A stretch of 32,275 nucleotides of DNA from Gemmatimonadota bacterium (lineage in GTDB: Bacteria > Gemmatimonadota > Gemmatimonadetes > Gemmatimonadales > Gemmatimonadaceae). Under the pieces are notes generated by a model. That model worked only from the letters and a program-made list of their open reading frames with translations. It did no database searches and was not told the DNA's origin. The position numbers were made by a program, and so were the translations under genes. Below are positions 29,268 through 32,275 of the stretch, piece after piece (within the stretch, counting starts at the first letter, position 1; every line of letters begins with the position of its first letter). The DNA is taken from NCBI GenBank assembly GCA_003221805.1, contig QHUA01000004.1:7982-40256 (forward strand). Direction: 5' to 3'.

Positions 29268-30824
29268 ATGACGCGTAAGAAGGTCACACGTCGTCAATTC
29301 GTCGCGGACACGGCCAGGATCGGCGTCGGGGTGATGATCGTTCCGCGACACGTGCTCGGTGGTGTTGGATACCAGGCGCCGAGCGACACGATGAACTTCG
29401 CCGTCGTCGGCTTTGGCGGCATGGGTTCCGAGAACGCATTGGAGCTGGCAAAGACCGAGAATCTCGTCGCCTTCGCCGATGTCGATTTCGCCTTTTCCGA
29501 GAGCAAGGTCGCGGAAAAGCTGAAGGACGAGCAGAAGAAGGACAGGCCGGAGGGCATCACTCTCAAGCAGAAGTTCGATAAGGCTGCTCGCTACTCGGAT
29601 TTCCGTGAGATGCTGGACAAGCAGAAGGACATCGACGGCGTCGTCATCGCGACACCCGACCATCTGCACGCGGTGGTAGCCAAAGCAGCGATGCAAACCG
29701 GCAAGCACGTCTACGTGCAGAAGCCGTTGACCTATTCCGTTCACGAAGCCCGCGCGCTCCGCGATCTCGCCCTCGCCAATCCAAAGATCGTGACGCAAAT
29801 GGGGAATCAGGGGCATTCCAGCGAAGGAGCGCGGCTCGTCAACGAATGGATTCAGGCGGGAATCATCGGACCGGTGAGGGAAGTGCACGTCTGGACCAAC
29901 CGTCCCGTCGTGTATTGGCCGCAGGGAGTTCCGCGGCCGGTAGGCGGAGCGCCGCCTTCGCCGCCGCCAAGTCCCTTCGGTAATCCGTGGAGCTTCCGCT
30001 ACGTCAATCTGGTGCTGGCGTCGGCGATGGGGTCTTATCCGGTTCCGCCCGGATTGCACTGGGACCTCTACGTAGGGCCCATCGCCGAAGACGTTCCTTA
30101 TCATCCGATTTATCACCCGTTCAATTGGCGCGGCTGGATTTATTTCGGGGTCGGCGCGCTGGGCGATATGGGAGCGCACCTCATCGACCACCCCTTCTGG
30201 GCGTTGGGGCTGACGTATCCCGAGAGCATCGAGGCCACGTCGACGCAATGGGGTACGATGCCAATTCCTCCCGATCCGAAAGCGCCGGCTGGAAGTCGGG
30301 AAGCGCGTGGATACAACCGGCCGGTTTCCTACCCGGTCGCGACGGCGGTCCACTACCAGTTCCCTGCCCGCGGTGCCCAACCGCCCGTGAAACTGAGCTG
30401 GTACGACGGCGGACTTTATCCCCCGCGACCGGATGTGTTGCCCGATGACGTCACGCTCAAGAGCGAAGGTGGCGTCATTTTCATTGGCGAGAAGGGAATC
30501 CTCATGAACGACACCTACGGCGCGAATCCGCGCCTGTTCCCCATGTCGCTCACCGAGGCTGCGTCTCTGGTTCCGAAAACGTACGCGCGAATTCCGTGGA
30601 GCCACGAGATGAACTGGGTGAAGGCGATCAAGGGCGAAGCGAAAGCGAGCTCACCAATCGAGTATGCCGCCCAGCTGACGGAGACGATGCTGCTCGGCAT
30701 TGTGGCGTTGCGTACCGGGCAAGGGAGAAAGATTCTCTACGACGGCGAGCAGATGCGCGTCACCAACATCGCCGATGCAAACCAGTACCTGACGCGAGAG
30801 TATCGCGCTGGTTGGGCGGTCTGA
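29268..30824 (+). CDS. Gfo/Idh/MocA family oxidoreductase with Tat signal
   Basis: [72 protein letters not shown]; start at ATG 29268 with GGAGGAG ribosome-binding site. Confidence 0.93.
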   Translation: MTRKKVTRRQFVADTARIGVGVMIVPRHVLGGVGYQAPSDTMNFAVVGFGGMGSENALELAKTENLVAFADVDFAFSESKVAEKLKDEQKKDRPEGITLKQKFDKAARYSDFREMLDKQKDIDGVVIATPDHLHAVVAKAAMQTGKHVYVQKPLTYSVHEARALRDLALANPKIVTQMGNQGHSSEGARLVNEWIQAGIIGPVREVHVWTNRPVVYWPQGVPRPVGGAPPSPPPSPFGNPWSFRYVNLVLASAMGSYPVPPGLHWDLYVGPIAEDVPYHPIYHPFNWRGWIYFGVGALGDMGAHLIDHPFWALGLTYPESIEATSTQWGTMPIPPDPKAPAGSREARGYNRPVSYPVATAVHYQFPARGAQPPVKLSWYDGGLYPPRPDVLPDDVTLKSEGGVIFIGEKGILMNDTYGANPRLFPMSLTEAASLVPKTYARIPWSHEMNWVKAIKGEAKASSPIEYAAQLTETMLLGIVALRTGQGRKILYDGEQMRVTNIADANQYLTREYRAGWAV

Positions 30825-30852
30825 AAAATTCTTTTGCGAGGAAGTGGAAGCC

Positions 30853-31602
30853 ATGAGTCATGGAACTGCCGCCCGCGCGGCAATGATCACGCAGTTGGCG
30901 CTGGCCGTCGGCGCCTGCACGCCGATGGGGAAAAATCCGCCGGCCGAAAGCGCGAGCACGACGGCGTCGGGAGCGATTTCTTTGACCGCTGAACAGCGCG
31001 CCGCCGGCTGGCGATCGCTCTTCGATGGAACTACCACCTCGGCCTGGCGCGGATACAAGCGGCAGACACTGCCGGCCGGCTGGCGCATCGTCGATGGCGT
31101 GTTGACCAAGACCGGCTCCGTCGAGGACATCATCACCAGAGATCAATTTGGAAACTTCCAGCTTGCTCTCGACTGGAAACTGAGCCCTGGCGGTAACTCC
31201 GGAATTTTTTATCGCGGCACCGAAGAATACGATCACATCTATTGGAGCGCGCCCGAGTACCAGCTGCTCGACGACGCCGGACATCCCGACGGAAAGAGCA
31301 GACTGACATCAGCCGGCTCAGACTACGCCCTCTATCCGTCGCCGGCCGGAGTAGTGAGACCTGCCGACCAGTGGAACTCCACGCTGATCGTCATCAACGG
31401 TAACACGGTGCAGCACTGGATGAACGGTCAGAAGCTGCTCGAGTACGAGCTGGGAAGCGCCGATTGGACGGAGAAGGTCAAGGCGAGCAAGTTCTCCGCT
31501 TATCCGAACTATGGCCGCGCGGCCAAGGGCTACATCGGCATACAAGGTGACCACGATGGAACGCTGTCAATGCGCAACGTCCGCATCCGGGAGCTAAAGT
31601 GA
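30853..31602 (+). CDS. DUF1080 (3-keto-disaccharide hydrolase-like) lipoprotein
   Basis: [83 protein letters not shown]; lipobox VGAC. Start 30853 or GTG 30844. Confidence 0.93.
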   Translation: MSHGTAARAAMITQLALAVGACTPMGKNPPAESASTTASGAISLTAEQRAAGWRSLFDGTTTSAWRGYKRQTLPAGWRIVDGVLTKTGSVEDIITRDQFGNFQLALDWKLSPGGNSGIFYRGTEEYDHIYWSAPEYQLLDDAGHPDGKSRLTSAGSDYALYPSPAGVVRPADQWNSTLIVINGNTVQHWMNGQKLLEYELGSADWTEKVKASKFSAYPNYGRAAKGYIGIQGDHDGTLSMRNVRIRELK

Positions 31603-32275
31603 ACTCTAGAACGCGACTGTCCACGATGATGTTCCTCCAGTATTTCATCTGGGGGGTTTGGTTCGTGACGATGGGAACGTATCTGGGCCAGACGCTCCAC
31701 TTCACCGACCGCCAGATTGGCCTGGCGTATGGCGCGACGGCGATTGCGGCTCTGGTATCGCCATTCTTCATGGGGGTCGTGGCGGATCGATACTTCTCCA
31801 GCGAAAAGCTGCTGGCGCTGCTGCATTTCATCGGCGGCGCTGTGATGTATCTCGTCTCGCTGCAGACATCGTTTGGCGCGTTCTATCCGCTCCTCATTCT
31901 CTACGCGCTCTGCTACATGCCGACGCTTTCGCTTACCAATTCGATCTCGTTCCACCACGTGAACGATCCGGGCCGCGACTTTCCGTTCATCCGCGTGCTA
32001 GGTACGATCGGTTGGATCGTGGCGGGTATTCTGGTCGGCAAAGTCTTTCACGCGGACGCCCTGGTGCTGCCAATGCGGCTCGCGGCGGGCGCTTCGATTA
32101 TCATGGCGGCGTACTCGCTCATCCTTCCTCACACGCCGCCAAAAGCACCCGGTGGGCGATTCAGCGTCCATGACGCGCTTGGTCTCGACTCGCTCGCGCT
32201 GCTCAAGAATCGAGACTTTTTCATCTTCGTGGCCGGGTCGTTTCTCCTTTGCATTCCACTGCAGTTCTACTACAC
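31599..32275 (+). CDS. MFS nucleoside:H+ symporter-like transporter, C-terminus truncated by window edge
   Basis: Manual translation from GTG 31599 (overlaps previous stop): [72 protein letters not shown]...[18 protein letters not shown]...; open to window end, so absent from ORF track. Confidence 0.87.
   Translation, partial: MNSRTRLSTMMFLQYFIWGVWFVTMGTYLGQTLHFTDRQIGLAYGATAIAALVSPFFMGVVADRYFSSEKLLALLHFIGGAVMYLVSLQTSFGAFYPLLILYALCYMPTLSLTNSISFHHVNDPGRDFPFIRVLGTIGWIVAGILVGKVFHADALVLPMRLAAGASIIMAAYSLILPHTPPKAPGGRFSVHDALGLDSLALLKNRDFFIFVAGSFLLCIPLQFYY

Noticed and set aside
29247-30605. 452-aa minus-strand ORF
   Set aside because: Antisense shadow of the Gfo/Idh/MocA gene 29268-30824; Arg-rich, no recognisable domain, typical of high-GC stop-poor frames.

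Overview
The window is high-GC bacterial DNA that resembles Gemmatimonadota or a related lineage; this is inferred from gene content and was not tested. It has two parts. (1) Two arms of a sugar-oxidation gene set flank the window, at about 1-11.2 kb (mostly minus strand) and 28.4-32.3 kb (plus strand). They encode two GMC flavo-oxidoreductases, each paired with a Tat-signal 'gluconate 2-dehydrogenase subunit 3'-type protein. They also encode two DUF1080 proteins, three Gfo/Idh/MocA oxidoreductases (two with Tat signals), two Tat-signal sugar phosphate isomerase/epimerase-like proteins, a ROK kinase and a nucleoside/sugar-type MFS transporter that runs off the right edge. Together these match an extracytoplasmic keto-glycoside (oxidise, cleave, re-reduce) catabolic route. 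(2) A roughly 17 kb central block is mostly housekeeping: thiolase, CPBP protein, 3-hydroxyacyl-CoA dehydrogenase, acyl-CoA dehydrogenase, leucine-type dehydrogenase, rpiB, glyA, a Minf_1886-family protein, nnr, thiL, plsC-like, eno, ftsB-like, two CAU-anticodon tRNAs (one initiator-type), an OmpA-family lipoprotein, a POTRA/BamA-like protein, an NTF2-like protein and an orphan histidine kinase. The most interesting points are: the duplicated GMC modules with conserved CX5CX3C putative Fe-S motifs but no cytochrome partner in the window; an initiator tRNA with an apparent C1xC72 mismatch; a 96-bp inverted-repeat/decamer element between the two tRNAs; and a probable nagB-like gene remnant. The two edge genes (1..777 minus and 31599..32275 plus) are missing from the supplied ORF track because they run off the window.
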